A DNA stretch of 64,000 nucleotides from Betaproteobacteria bacterium HGW-Betaproteobacteria-9 (GTDB lineage Bacteria > Pseudomonadota > Gammaproteobacteria > Burkholderiales > Burkholderiaceae_C). Position numbers and translations under genes: made by a program. The stretch lies in the NCBI GenBank assembly GCA_002842215.1, contig PHCC01000017.1, forward strand, positions 62,001-126,000, written 5' to 3'. Under the pieces are notes generated by a model. That model was not told where the DNA came from. It made no database searches and worked only from the letters and a program-made list of their open reading frames with translations. Positions 33,875-42,449 of the stretch are shown here, in pieces; the stretch's first letter is position 1, and every line of letters begins with the position of its first letter.

Positions 33875-36250
33875 TTACCGGGTGCGCTCGGGCGCCTCGA
33901 CCGTCGCAGCAGCCCGGGCAGGTTCGCCGGCTGGCGCTGACTGCTTCTGCGCCACCGACCGGGCCTGCGCCTGCGCCAGGTGGTGTTCGCTGCTGTGCTG
34001 CTGGGCGGCGGAAGCGCTCATCTCGCTCATGGGCGCGCGCTCCTGCACCACCGCCACGCGCTCGCCGTCCTTGCCCAGATGAAAGGCCTTGACCGGGCCG
34101 CGCTCGGCGTGTTGCTGCGCGTGGCACACCGCAGCGGCGCAGACGCGTTCGATCTGCTCGGGGCTGTGGCCACGCGCGCTCAGGGCCGGACCGAGCTGAT
34201 CGCGCGCAAGCTGCAGGTGGCGCTGCTGCTCGGGTGAGAGCGCTGCGCCTTCGCGGCTGCGGTCGAGGTTCTCTTGCTGGCGAAACGCGTCGCGGGCAGA
34301 GACGGTGGCGGTTGCCGCAGTGCCGGGCGCCGGGTTGCGCTGGGCCGCGCCCTGGGTGCGCAGCTCTGCGGGCAGCTCGGGCGGGGACATGCCGCGTTCC
34401 TTGTAGGCCTCGCGGATGGCACCCAGGTGGCCGGTGTCTTTCCAGAATTGATTGAGGCCGTCCTGCACGCGCGCGGCCTGGCGCTGCTCGGCCAGGACCT
34501 TGGGCCAACCCTGGTCGAGGTTGTTGTGCGAGTCCTTGTTGGCCGCCAGCGCCAGGACGTTGGTCCGACCCTGGCTCACCTCGCCCACGTACTGGCGGTG
34601 TTTTTCGGCGAGTTGCTCGGTGCTCAGGGCGCGGTAGTTGTCCACCGGGTGGTGGGGCATGGCGCGCGGGTACTTCTCGTGCACAGCGTCGCTGAGCGCG
34701 GCGCGGGCGGCTTCGTCGGGGCGCTTGCCGGCGTCGATGTGTTTGGCCAGGGCGTCGTTGATGTCGTCTTTATCGACCTTGGGGTACTTCGCCTGGTTCT
34801 GTTCCCAGGCCTTGTCGATGTCGGCACGGCCGTCGAAGTAGCGGCCGTTGCGCTCGGCTTCGGTGGCGAACTTTTCGCTGGCCGTGTCCAGCCGGGTTTG
34901 CAGCTGGGCGCGTTTCGTGGGGTCGGTGGCGGTTTGCAGGTCTTGCTTCAGACCGTTGACTTCGCGCAGCAGGCGGCCTTCTTTGGAGATGTAGTCGTAG
35001 CCCAGCTGGCCGCCTTTGCCGCCCAGGTATTTGATGAACTGCTGCGCGCGCGAGTCTTCGTAGAGCTTCTCGGCGCCGTAGGCCGCCGCACCGCCGGTGG
35101 CCAGGCCGCCGACCACGGGGCCGACGGGGCCGGTGACGGGGCTGGTGAGCGTGCCTGCGGCGGCGCCGGGGATCGCGCCCAGGGTGGCGGCTGTGCCGGT
35201 GATCACCGCTTTCGCTCCCTGGTTGCCCGCCTCTTCGGCGCCCCGCACCCACTGCTCGCGGTTGGAGCGGGCGGTGTCGATGGCCGCCTCGATCTGCTGC
35301 TTGCCCTCGTAGGCGCCATACGCCGCGCCCAGGACACCGGCCGCCTTGACTGTGGGGCGGACAGCCCGGTGACCACCGACCTCGTTGTGCAACCGCTGCA
35401 CGCCCGGTTCGACGTTCAGCGTGCGGCGTTCTTCGAGCAGGTGGCCGGCGGTGTCGGCGTTGACCCGTTCATTGGGCACACGCTCGGGCAGGCTGCGGTG
35501 CCACTGGCGCTGCGCGTCGGTCGACTGGTGCAGGTCGTTGAGCCGTTCCTGCGTCAACCGGCCACTGCGGGCAGTCTCCAGCGCCTGACCTGGCGATGCT
35601 CTGGGTGAGGTGCGCGAGTCGAAATGCAACCTGCCTTCGCGGTCATAGACCTGAACCGGAACGCCGGTCTGTTGGGCGACGTCGTCGAGGGTGCCGGGGA
35701 GCTTCTCGTACACCGCCGAGCGAACCTCCTGGGGCACATAGCGCCCGTAACCTCGACGATCCAGATCGTCGGTGAACCGTTTGTCGACTCCCAGCTCGCT
35801 CTCGATTCGGTGGGAGGCGACAGCGCGTATCTCTATGTCGTAACCTTTCGCTTGGAGATCTTTGATGACATCGGCTCTGGGCATGGTGGTGTCCAGAACC
35901 AGGTTCTTGCGCTGGCCCACTGCGTCCTCTCGAAGCTCCTGGGCCCAGCGGCTGGCATCGCTGTGTGTTTCCCCAGACCATGTGTATGGCTTCTGGCCGC
36001 GCAGGTTGCGTGCGTCGGGATGAGCGCTGCGCAGATCATCCGGATCGATAACGACCGCATTTCCGTCCATCTCTGAAAGTGCCGTGCGTGCCAGCCCGCC
36101 TTTGCCGGCACCCGGTTGTCCCGCCAGGATGACGGCTTTCGGGCGGGCGTGTCCGCCTGTGACCTGGGTGTACTTTGAGTCCTGAAGGATCCGATCTCTG
36201 AGGATCCGGTCGTGTTGGTCGGCTGGGATGGCTGGGTAGTCATGTGCCAT
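33875..36250 (-). CDS. Large Zeta-toxin-domain protein, possible secreted effector
   Basis: 791 residues. Residues 1-200 are a Zeta-toxin kinase domain: Walker A GQPGAGKGG (44-52), VVIDPDDLR (67-75), NLVLDTTMPR and VASHRIES. Zeta kinases phosphorylate UDP-sugar precursors of the cell wall. A 590-residue extension follows. Residues about 310-410 are rich in Gly/Ala and hydrophobic. Residues about 670-740 form a compact domain (LARDQLGPALSARGHSPEQIERV then VKAFHLGKDGERVAVVQ), and a Gln/Ala/Ser-rich tail ends the chain. That C-terminal layout resembles the XVIPCD signal of type IV-secreted antibacterial effectors; this is inference. The gene starts 10 nt after its putative antitoxin gene. Confidence 0.85.
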   Translation of the reverse strand: MAHDYPAIPADQHDRILRDRILQDSKYTQVTGGHARPKAVILAGQPGAGKGGLARTALSEMDGNAVVIDPDDLRSAHPDARNLRGQKPYTWSGETHSDASRWAQELREDAVGQRKNLVLDTTMPRADVIKDLQAKGYDIEIRAVASHRIESELGVDKRFTDDLDRRGYGRYVPQEVRSAVYEKLPGTLDDVAQQTGVPVQVYDREGRLHFDSRTSPRASPGQALETARSGRLTQERLNDLHQSTDAQRQWHRSLPERVPNERVNADTAGHLLEERRTLNVEPGVQRLHNEVGGHRAVRPTVKAAGVLGAAYGAYEGKQQIEAAIDTARSNREQWVRGAEEAGNQGAKAVITGTAATLGAIPGAAAGTLTSPVTGPVGPVVGGLATGGAAAYGAEKLYEDSRAQQFIKYLGGKGGQLGYDYISKEGRLLREVNGLKQDLQTATDPTKRAQLQTRLDTASEKFATEAERNGRYFDGRADIDKAWEQNQAKYPKVDKDDINDALAKHIDAGKRPDEAARAALSDAVHEKYPRAMPHHPVDNYRALSTEQLAEKHRQYVGEVSQGRTNVLALAANKDSHNNLDQGWPKVLAEQRQAARVQDGLNQFWKDTGHLGAIREAYKERGMSPPELPAELRTQGAAQRNPAPGTAATATVSARDAFRQQENLDRSREGAALSPEQQRHLQLARDQLGPALSARGHSPEQIERVCAAAVCHAQQHAERGPVKAFHLGKDGERVAVVQERAPMSEMSASAAQQHSSEHHLAQAQARSVAQKQSAPAGEPARAAATVEAPERTR

Positions 36251-36260
36251 GAGCGACTTC

Positions 36261-36605
36261 TCAGTCCTGGCCCCAGGCGAAGAACCTCATCAGTTCTTCT
36301 CCGCCATCGCGTCGATGTAGCTGCAGGAGGTGCAATTTCCTTCGCGCATGGGCAGCCTTGTCGGCATCCCCTGCCGCGTCAGCAGCGGAAACTTCGTCAC
36401 TGGCGTATTCGACGAAGCTGTCCATGTCACCCTCCAACCGCCAAAACGCACGCTCCAGCTGATCGGTTCGTTGCGCCCTGCTCATGCCAGGCCTGAGACC
36501 GACGGAGGTAAGTCCCTCTTCCAATCTCGCAATCAGATCCGGATAGTCCTTGAGTGCTTCCTGCAGCACTTTGGGAACGGGCGGGTGTTCGGTGAAGGTG
36601 TTCAT
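36261..36605 (-). CDS. Putative antitoxin/immunity protein of the Zeta protein
   Basis: 114 residues from the ATG at 36605; a longer frame upstream overlaps the divergent phosphatase gene. Highly charged and helical (LKDYPDLIARLEEGL, MSRAQRTDQLERAFWRLEGDMDSFVEYA). It precedes the Zeta-domain gene by 10 nt in the same direction, the usual antitoxin-first order. I do not recognise it as a classical Epsilon antitoxin. The role is inferred from position. Confidence 0.7.
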   Translation of the reverse strand: MNTFTEHPPVPKVLQEALKDYPDLIARLEEGLTSVGLRPGMSRAQRTDQLERAFWRLEGDMDSFVEYASDEVSAADAAGDADKAAHARRKLHLLQLHRRDGGEELMRFFAWGQD

Positions 36606-36804
36606 GTCATGTCCCTGGAGCGTGAAACGGGTGTCGGCGGTGCCGAGCAGCACGGAATCTTGGCACAGCCATGCCGGGGTTTCGCCCGCGCCCCTGTCAG
36701 AACCGCAACAGACGTCAGTCCGTTTAGCCCTCGGGCCATGGGCAAAGCTTCCAGGCGCTCCCAACGGACAATGCGCAGCCAACCGTCGTTTCCAGGATCC
36801 AGAC

Positions 36805-37317
36805 ATGAACACCGAAACTCCCTCTCCGCCCGCACGTTTCCGCGTGCTCTTCGTCTGCATGGGTAACATCTGCCGCAGCCCGACGGCGCACGGCGTTTTT
36901 GAAGCCCGGGTGCGCGAGGCCGGGCTGGGCGACCGGGTGCTGGTCGACTCCGCGGGCACTCACAGCTACCACGTCGGCGCCCCGCCCGACGCCCGCAGCC
37001 AGGCCCACGCGTCGCAGCGCGGCTACGACCTTTCGACCCAGCGCGCGCGCCAGCTCACCGCGGGCGACTTCGAAGACTTCGACCTGATCCTGACCATGGA
37101 CTGGGACAACCTCGCGCTGGCCGGCGAGCGCTGCCCGCCGCAGCACACGCACAAGCTGCGGCGTTTTGCCGAGTTCTTTCAACACCACAACAGCCCGGTG
37201 GTGCCGGACCCCTACCAGGGCGGCGCCCGCGGGTTTGAAGAGGTTCTGGACCTGGTGGAAGACGGCTGCGACGGGCTGATGCAGCACGTGCGCCGGTCGC
37301 TGGCCGGCGCAAACTGA
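36805..37317 (+). CDS. Low-molecular-weight protein tyrosine phosphatase
   Basis: 170 residues from the ATG at 36805. The P-loop CMGNICRS puts the nucleophile at Cys18 and the phosphate-binding Arg at 24. The general acid Asp lies in DPY at 135-137. All catalytic elements are present. It dephosphorylates tyrosine residues of proteins or acts on arginine phosphate. It lies 35 nt upstream of the ABC exporter gene in the same direction; no functional tie is evident. Confidence 0.94.
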   Translation: MNTETPSPPARFRVLFVCMGNICRSPTAHGVFEARVREAGLGDRVLVDSAGTHSYHVGAPPDARSQAHASQRGYDLSTQRARQLTAGDFEDFDLILTMDWDNLALAGERCPPQHTHKLRRFAEFFQHHNSPVVPDPYQGGARGFEEVLDLVEDGCDGLMQHVRRSLAGAN

Positions 37318-37352
37318 GCGGTCGCCCGGCGGGGCGTTCAGGGGTACGCTCC

Positions 37353-39143
37353 ATGGGCCTGCCCATTGGGGAACCCATGCACATCCTCTGGAAATACCTT
37401 CGCCCCCAGCGCCAGCTCGTCGCGCTGGCCTTGCTGCTGGCCGCCGTGAGCCAGATCCTGGCGCTCGTCGACCCCATCATCTTCGGCTGGCTGATCGATG
37501 GGTACGCCACACAGCGCCACGTCAAGAGCGACGAAGAGCTTGTGCGCGGAGCGCTGCTCCTGCTGGGCCTGGCGGTGGTCGTGGCCCTGGTGTCACGGGC
37601 CACCAAAGCGGTGCAGGAATACATGACCCGGCTGGTGGTGCAGCGCTTTGGCACGCAGATCTTCAACGACGGCCTGCGCCAGACCATGCGCCTGGAAATC
37701 CAGGAGTTCGAAGAACGGCGCAGCGGCGAAACCCTGTCGCTGCTGATGCGCGTGCGCGCCGACACCGAGCGCTTTCTCAACGCCTTCATCAATGTGCTGT
37801 TTGCCTCCGCCATCGGCATGGGTTTTCTGGTCTGGTACGCCGTCACCAAAAGCTGGGCGCTGGTGCCGGTGTTCCTGATCGGCCTGCTGGTGCTGGGTGG
37901 CCTGAGTGGCTTGCTCAGCCGGCAGATCCGCGGCCAGCAGCGTTCGATCAACCGCGAAACCACGCGCAACGCCGGCTTCATCACGGAGTCGTTGCGCAAC
38001 GTGGCGCTGATCAAGAGCCTGAGGCTGACCTTTCGCGAAATCCGCCGCCTGGAAGCCAAGACCGAAGCCGTGTTTGCGCTCGAAATGGCCAAAGTGAGGC
38101 ACATCCGCTGGCTGACGTTCTGGCAGGGCTCCACGCTCAGCCTGCTCAAACTGTCGGTGCTGTTCACGCTGCTGTGGCTCATCTTTCGCGATGTGCTGAG
38201 CACGGGCGAGCTGATCGCGATGCAGTTCATTGCGGTGGCGATCCTGGCGCCCCTGCAGGAGCTGGGCACCGTGATTCTGGCGTGGCGCGAAGCCAGCTCG
38301 TCGATGAGCCAATTTGCCGAACTGATGGCCCGGCCGGTGGACCGCCGTCCGCCGCACGCGCTGCCGATCGGCCCGATCGAGTCGCTGCGTTTTGACAACG
38401 TGGTGTTTCGCCACCGCGGCGCGCTGGGCAACGCGATCGACGGCGTGTCCTTCCAGGCGGTGCGCGGTGACACGATTGCCTTTGTTGGCCCCTCGGGTTC
38501 GGGAAAATCCACGCTGGTCAAGCTGCTGCTGGGCCTGTACCGGCCCGCCGAGGGCGAGGTCTATTACAACGAGGTGGGCAGCCGCAATCTGCGCTACAAC
38601 GAGGCGCGCCGCCAGGTCGGCTATGTGACGCAGGAGACCAGCCTGTTTGCCGGCACGGTGCGCGAGAACCTGTTGTTTGTCCGCCCGGATGCGAGCGATG
38701 AGCAGATCCTGCAGGCGCTGGCGCAAGCCTCCTGCACCAGCCTGCTGGGGCGCCTGGCCCAGGGACTGGACACCCTGATTGGCGAGTCGGGCGCCAAACT
38801 GTCCGGGGGCGAGCGCCAGCGGCTGTCGATTGCCCGGGCGCTGCTGCGCGAGCCACGCCTCCTGATTTTTGATGAAGCCACCTCGGCACTGGACTCGATC
38901 ACCGAACAGACCATCACCGAGACCATGCGCGAGGTCTCCAGCGCGCGCACCCAGATCACGCTGCTGATCGCCCATCGCCTGTCCACCGTGCTGCACGCCG
39001 ACACGATCTACGTGCTGGAAAAAGGGCGCATCACCGAGAGCGGCAGCCATGCCGATCTGGTGGAACAAAAGGGTCTGTACTACGCCATGTGGCGTCAGCA
39101 GATCGGGGAGCGGGACCAGGCGGTCCCGGTGGAGTCCGATTGA
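37353..39143 (+). CDS. ABC exporter half-transporter (fused membrane and ATPase domains)
   Basis: 596 residues; the ATG at 37377 (MHILWKYLRPQRQ) is an equally plausible start. Six hydrophobic helices occupy residues 1-330. The ATPase domain has Walker A GPSGSGKST (about 379-387), signature LSGGERQR (about 483) and Walker B LLIFDEATSALDS (about 503), followed by the IAHRLST switch. It would work as a homodimer or heterodimer exporting a lipid, peptide or metal conjugate; the substrate is not readable. A bidirectional terminator lies 30 bp downstream. Confidence 0.93.
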   Translation: MGLPIGEPMHILWKYLRPQRQLVALALLLAAVSQILALVDPIIFGWLIDGYATQRHVKSDEELVRGALLLLGLAVVVALVSRATKAVQEYMTRLVVQRFGTQIFNDGLRQTMRLEIQEFEERRSGETLSLLMRVRADTERFLNAFINVLFASAIGMGFLVWYAVTKSWALVPVFLIGLLVLGGLSGLLSRQIRGQQRSINRETTRNAGFITESLRNVALIKSLRLTFREIRRLEAKTEAVFALEMAKVRHIRWLTFWQGSTLSLLKLSVLFTLLWLIFRDVLSTGELIAMQFIAVAILAPLQELGTVILAWREASSSMSQFAELMARPVDRRPPHALPIGPIESLRFDNVVFRHRGALGNAIDGVSFQAVRGDTIAFVGPSGSGKSTLVKLLLGLYRPAEGEVYYNEVGSRNLRYNEARRQVGYVTQETSLFAGTVRENLLFVRPDASDEQILQALAQASCTSLLGRLAQGLDTLIGESGAKLSGGERQRLSIARALLREPRLLIFDEATSALDSITEQTITETMREVSSARTQITLLIAHRLSTVLHADTIYVLEKGRITESGSHADLVEQKGLYYAMWRQQIGERDQAVPVESD

Positions 39144-39171
39144 GTCGCGGGGTCACCGGCGCCCGCCAAAG

Positions 39172-39205
39172 AAAAAGGCCTCGAAACCGGAGTTCCGAGG
39201 CCTTT
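39172..39205. terminator. Bidirectional intrinsic terminator
   Basis: AAAAAGGCCTCG-aaaccggagttc-CGAGGCCTTTT forms an 11-bp stem with A and T runs on its two sides. It sits between the convergent ABC transporter and RRM genes and can serve both. Confidence 0.88.
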
Positions 39206-39249
39206 TGTGCTGTGCTCAGCGCAGGGCTGAGACGGCTGGACTGCAGGGC

Positions 39250-39609
39250 TTAGTAGCCACCACGGCCACCGCCGTAGCCGCCGCGATCGCCACCACCGCC
39301 GTAGCCGCCGCCACCGGAGCGGTCACCGCCGCCGTAGCCGCCGGTGCGGGGAGGACGTGCCTCCATCGGACGGGCTTCGTTCACCGTGATGCTGCGGCCG
39401 CCAAGCGACTGACCGTTCATGCCGGAAATGGCGGCTTGCGCTTCGGCATCGCTGCCCATTTCGACGAAACCAAAGCCTTTGGAGCGACCGGTGTCGCGTT
39501 CCATCATGACCTTGGCGCTGGTAACAGAGCCGAATTCGCTGAAAGACTGTTGCAGGTCTTCGTCGCGGACGGTGTACGGCAGGTTGCCGACGTAAAGTTT
39601 ATTGCCCAT
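39250..39609 (-). CDS. RRM-domain RNA-binding protein with Gly-rich tail
   Basis: 119 residues. A single RNA-recognition motif spans residues 3-80, with RNP2 LYVGNL (5-10) and RNP1 KGFGFVEM (44-51). The last 30 residues are repeats of Gly-Gly-Tyr with Arg and Asp. This is the small bacterial glycine-rich RRM family, often cold- or stress-induced and binding single-stranded RNA. The upstream 250 bp on this strand may be a regulatory leader. Length and layout are typical. Confidence 0.94.
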   Translation of the reverse strand: MGNKLYVGNLPYTVRDEDLQQSFSEFGSVTSAKVMMERDTGRSKGFGFVEMGSDAEAQAAISGMNGQSLGGRSITVNEARPMEARPPRTGGYGGGDRSGGGGYGGGGDRGGYGGGRGGY

Positions 39610-39828
39610 GGGGACTCCTCAAATACCAAAAAAACAAAGCGATGGGGTCCCGAAAGCACAACAAACTCGAAAGTGCCGCCGTAGCGCGCGAAACTGACCG
39701 ATCACCTGACTTGTGCGGGTGTTTTGCAACTCGCACTCGCGCATTATGCGCCCTGGCGGGTGTTTTGGACGAATCTTCGAGTTGATGCCCCTGCCCAGAC
39801 ACGCCACAGGCATCCCGTACCGACAAAG

Positions 39829-39862
39829 AAAAAGCCCGCAACCTCTTCAGGTTGCGGGCTTT
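39829..39862 (-). terminator. Intrinsic terminator of tRNA-Arg
   Basis: On the minus strand GCCCGCAACC-tgaaga-GGTTGCGGGC is followed by TTTTT. It lies 6 nt beyond the tRNA 3' end. Confidence 0.88.
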
Positions 39863-39867
39863 CCGTC

Positions 39868-39944
39868 TGGTGCGGCTGGCAGGAATTGAACCCACGACCC
39901 CTTGGTTCGTAGCCAAGTACTCTATCCAGCTGAGCTACAGCCGC
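39868..39944 (-). tRNA. tRNA-Arg (anticodon ACG)
   Basis: 77 nt including an encoded CCA. Acceptor stem GCGGCTG/CAGCCGC, D arm GCTC...GAGT, anticodon loop CTACGAA (anticodon ACG), T arm GTGGG-TTCAATT-CC..C. The ACG anticodon is edited to ICG and reads CGN codons. No integrated element is visible at its 3' end. Confidence 0.95.
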
Positions 39945-39996
39945 GAAGCCCACGATTCTACACACCCATGGGCGGGGTCGAAACCCAGGCGTGGCG

Positions 39997-41190
39997 CTAA
40001 GCGGCCGGCTGCGCCAGAAAGAAGCGCAACATTTCGGCCGATGCGTCCGGGCCGTTCTGGTCGGTGAACGAACCCTCGGCGTTGCCGCCCGACCAGGCGT
40101 GACCCGCGCCGTGCAGGGCCCAGGCCTCGACGAGGCAACGCCCGTCCGCGGCCAGGTGCCGGGTGCGGGTGTAGCGCTGCCCGGCGTCGGTGGTGCCTTC
40201 TTCGCTGCTCGCCTTGACACCGTTTTTGCCGGCCTCGCTCGCGTACGCGGCGAGCGCCTGGCTCACGATCTGGTCGCCATTGCTCTGCTGCACCGTGTGG
40301 TCACGATCGCCATGGAACACGATCACGGGCACGGCCTGTGTCGCCGGTCGGCGTGGGTCTTCGGGCGTGCCGGGAAAATGCGCACGGCCCATCACGACGC
40401 GGCCCTTCATGGCGGCCATGGCGGAGGGGATGTCGTGTGCGGCCGCATAGGGCAGACCGGAATGGGCGCCGACCGCGGCGAACAGCTCGGAGTGGGTCTG
40501 CCCCAGAATCACGGCCATGGCCGCGCCGGCCGACAGGCCAGCAACAAAGATGCTGCGCGGGTCCACCGGCTGTTCGGCCGCCACCGCCTGGACCATGCCG
40601 GCAATCAGTGCCGGTTCGCCGCCCTCGCGCACCTGGTCGTGCGGGCTGAACCAGTTCCAGCAGCGCGAGGGGTTGGCGCTCGCGGCCTGCTCGGGGTAGA
40701 GCACCAGAAAGCCGTGTTGATCGGCCAGGCGGTTCATCTGCGTGCCGGCGGCGAAGTCGTCGGCCGACTGCGTGCAGCCGTGCAGCATCACGACCATTGG
40801 CAGGGCTTTGGCCTGGGCCTGCGCGGCCTGCGGCGGCAGGTACAGCTTGTAGGCACGGGTGCCGGCTGCGGCGCTGAAGCTGCGCGCAAGGAACTGGCCC
40901 TCGACCGACTCGGCGGGTTCGGCGGCTGCGGACCGCTTGCCGGCAGGAGCGCGGGCGGTCGGCGTCTCGGCTTCTGCCGAACCCGCCACCTCGCGCGCCA
41001 CCACCTCGATGGTGTCGCTGTCACGGGGCGCGTGCTGAACCGGTGCTGCGCGGGGCGGTTCGGCTGCGCCACCCAGCCCGGCCGATGACAGGGCCTTGCG
41101 GATCGTTTCGGTCACGCCGCGCATGGGCCCGCTCGTGGTGTTCAGTCCGGCGGCCTTGAGCGCACGTTCAATGGTGTCTTGGATGTTCAT
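39997..41190 (-). CDS. PHB-depolymerase-family esterase
   Basis: 397 residues from the ATG at 41190. The N-terminal 100 residues are low-complexity, Ala/Pro/Glu-rich. The alpha/beta-hydrolase domain starts near residue 110: oxyanion segment LHGCTQSADDFA, nucleophile elbow AGLSAGAAM, and the C-terminal HGAGHAWSGG with the catalytic His. No signal peptide is seen, so action is cytoplasmic. It belongs to the esterase/PHB depolymerase family; whether it acts on polyhydroxybutyrate or other esters cannot be told. Confidence 0.88.
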   Translation of the reverse strand: MNIQDTIERALKAAGLNTTSGPMRGVTETIRKALSSAGLGGAAEPPRAAPVQHAPRDSDTIEVVAREVAGSAEAETPTARAPAGKRSAAAEPAESVEGQFLARSFSAAAGTRAYKLYLPPQAAQAQAKALPMVVMLHGCTQSADDFAAGTQMNRLADQHGFLVLYPEQAASANPSRCWNWFSPHDQVREGGEPALIAGMVQAVAAEQPVDPRSIFVAGLSAGAAMAVILGQTHSELFAAVGAHSGLPYAAAHDIPSAMAAMKGRVVMGRAHFPGTPEDPRRPATQAVPVIVFHGDRDHTVQQSNGDQIVSQALAAYASEAGKNGVKASSEEGTTDAGQRYTRTRHLAADGRCLVEAWALHGAGHAWSGGNAEGSFTDQNGPDASAEMLRFFLAQPAA

Positions 41191-41325
41191 GGCAGTGGCT
41201 CTCGGGACGGACAAGGGAAGGACGGGCGGTGGAAAACGGTGTTTCAAATCGGGGGTTTCTTTGGGTGGGCGCTGACCTGTGTGCGCCCGCTGCCATGTTG
41301 AGGGAGGTTGATGTCAGGCGATGTG

Positions 41326-41748
41326 TCAAACCGTGCGCCCGGCCAATGCCCGGCGCACTGCCGGGCTGGCCTGAAAGACCCCCAGCACCGACACGGATTC
41401 GATCGCGGCCAGCGCCAGCTCCGGGGTTACGTCGTCGGCAATGCGCGCCAGACCCACCACCTGAATGTTCAGCCGCTGGCCGGCGGCCACGGCGCGCTCC
41501 AGATCGGTGCGGTTCAGGTGCTGCAGGCCCAGCATGAGCATGCGCCGTGCCACCGTCTGGCGCAGCGTGTCCGCGTGGGAAGCCAGCAGGTTCCGCACGG
41601 CGGTGCGGATCAGGTCGGAGCGGTTGGAATAAAAGCCCTCCTGCACCAGCAGATCGATCTGGCCCAGATCCACCACACCGAGGTTGATCGTCAACTTCTC
41701 GGTCTCGCCGACCCGGGTTCTGGGGTCGGTCAGTTTGTTTTCTACCAT
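41326..41748 (-). CDS. Ribbon-helix-helix transcriptional regulator
   Basis: 140 residues. The segment EKLTINLGVVDLGQIDLLVQEGFYSNRSDLIRTAV fits a ribbon-helix-helix fold: a beta strand, then two helices with the SNRSD turn. The C-terminal 70 residues (after RNLLASHAD) may be a ligand or oligomerisation region. A long inverted repeat lies directly upstream of the start codon, which suggests autoregulation. No toxin partner is seen adjacent. Confidence 0.85.
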   Translation of the reverse strand: MVENKLTDPRTRVGETEKLTINLGVVDLGQIDLLVQEGFYSNRSDLIRTAVRNLLASHADTLRQTVARRMLMLGLQHLNRTDLERAVAAGQRLNIQVVGLARIADDVTPELALAAIESVSVLGVFQASPAVRRALAGRTV

Positions 41749-41753
41749 CTATT

Positions 41754-41784
41754 TACCATCCATATGGAATCTATATGGATGGTA
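41754..41784. promoter_or_regulatory. 31-bp palindromic operator of the RHH regulator
   Basis: TACCATCCATAT and its exact reverse complement ATATGGATGGTA are separated by 7 nt. A further TACCATCT half-site lies at 41743-41750, within the start-codon region. The position just upstream of the RHH gene makes autoregulation likely. Leftward promoter elements could overlap it. Confidence 0.8.
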
Positions 41785-41999
41785 TTTAAGCACGATCCCC
41801 CATCTGTCGAATGACCTTCAGGGTCGTAGGGAGGAAGGCTGGGTGTCGTTCAGCGCCACACGGCAAGGGCATTTGTCACGCGCCGATGCCCCGACTGCCG
41901 ATTCGTGGCGCCGGGCTCGACAGGGGGCTGTTCTGTGGTGCGCGCCCGACCTATCATCCGGCTGTTTCGGCACTCTTCACTCACCAACCAGGAGCAGAC

Positions 42000-42329
42000 A
42001 TGGCAGGCAGCTACGAATTGGGTTCCAACGACAAGGGTCAGTTTTCCTTTGTCCTGAAAGCGGGCAACGGCGAGGTGATTCTGCGCAGCGAGCAATACGT
42101 CAGCAAGGCGTCGGCGGAGAACGGCATCCAGTCGGTGCAGGCCAACTGCGGTGACGACGCACGCTACGAGCGCAAGGACGCGTCCGACGGGCGCTACTAC
42201 TTCAATCTCAAGGCCGCCAACCACCAGGTGATCGGCACAAGCCAGATGTACAAGGCGGCAGCGGGGCGTGACGCGGGCATCGACTCGGTGAAAACCAACG
42301 GCACGAGCACGACGGTCAAGGAAGTCTGA
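42000..42329 (+). CDS. DUF1508 (YegP-like) protein
   Basis: 109 residues from the ATG at 42000 (AGGAG 7 nt upstream); longer upstream frames are not supported. Two tandem copies of the about 48-residue DUF1508 motif are visible: GQFSFVLKAGNGEVILRSEQY...GIQSVQ, and GRYYFNLKAANHQVIGTSQMY...GIDSVK. The function of the family is unknown; such small cytoplasmic proteins are often stress-induced. A strong terminator follows. Confidence 0.93.
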   Translation: MAGSYELGSNDKGQFSFVLKAGNGEVILRSEQYVSKASAENGIQSVQANCGDDARYERKDASDGRYYFNLKAANHQVIGTSQMYKAAAGRDAGIDSVKTNGTSTTVKEV

Positions 42330-42348
42330 GCGCTTTCTGTTTGTCGAC

Positions 42349-42374
42349 AAGGCGACCTCCGGGTCGCCTTTTTT
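42349..42374 (+). terminator. Intrinsic terminator after DUF1508 gene
   Basis: GGCGACC-tcc-GGGTCGCC followed by TTTTTT, 20 nt after the stop codon. Confidence 0.9.
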
Positions 42375-42449
42375 CATGAGCGCCGCCCGGCCGTTCCGAA
42401 GGCGCTCAGCCCCGCAGTGCGCAGCACGGAGGGTAGTCCAGTGAGCGGT

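Noticed and set aside
39250-39345. GGY repeats near the RRM gene end as a DNA repeat array
   Set aside because: They encode the normal Gly-rich tail of this RNA-binding family.
39945-39996. Integration site (att) at the tRNA-Arg gene
   Set aside because: No duplicated tRNA 3' end, integrase or mobile gene lies on either side.
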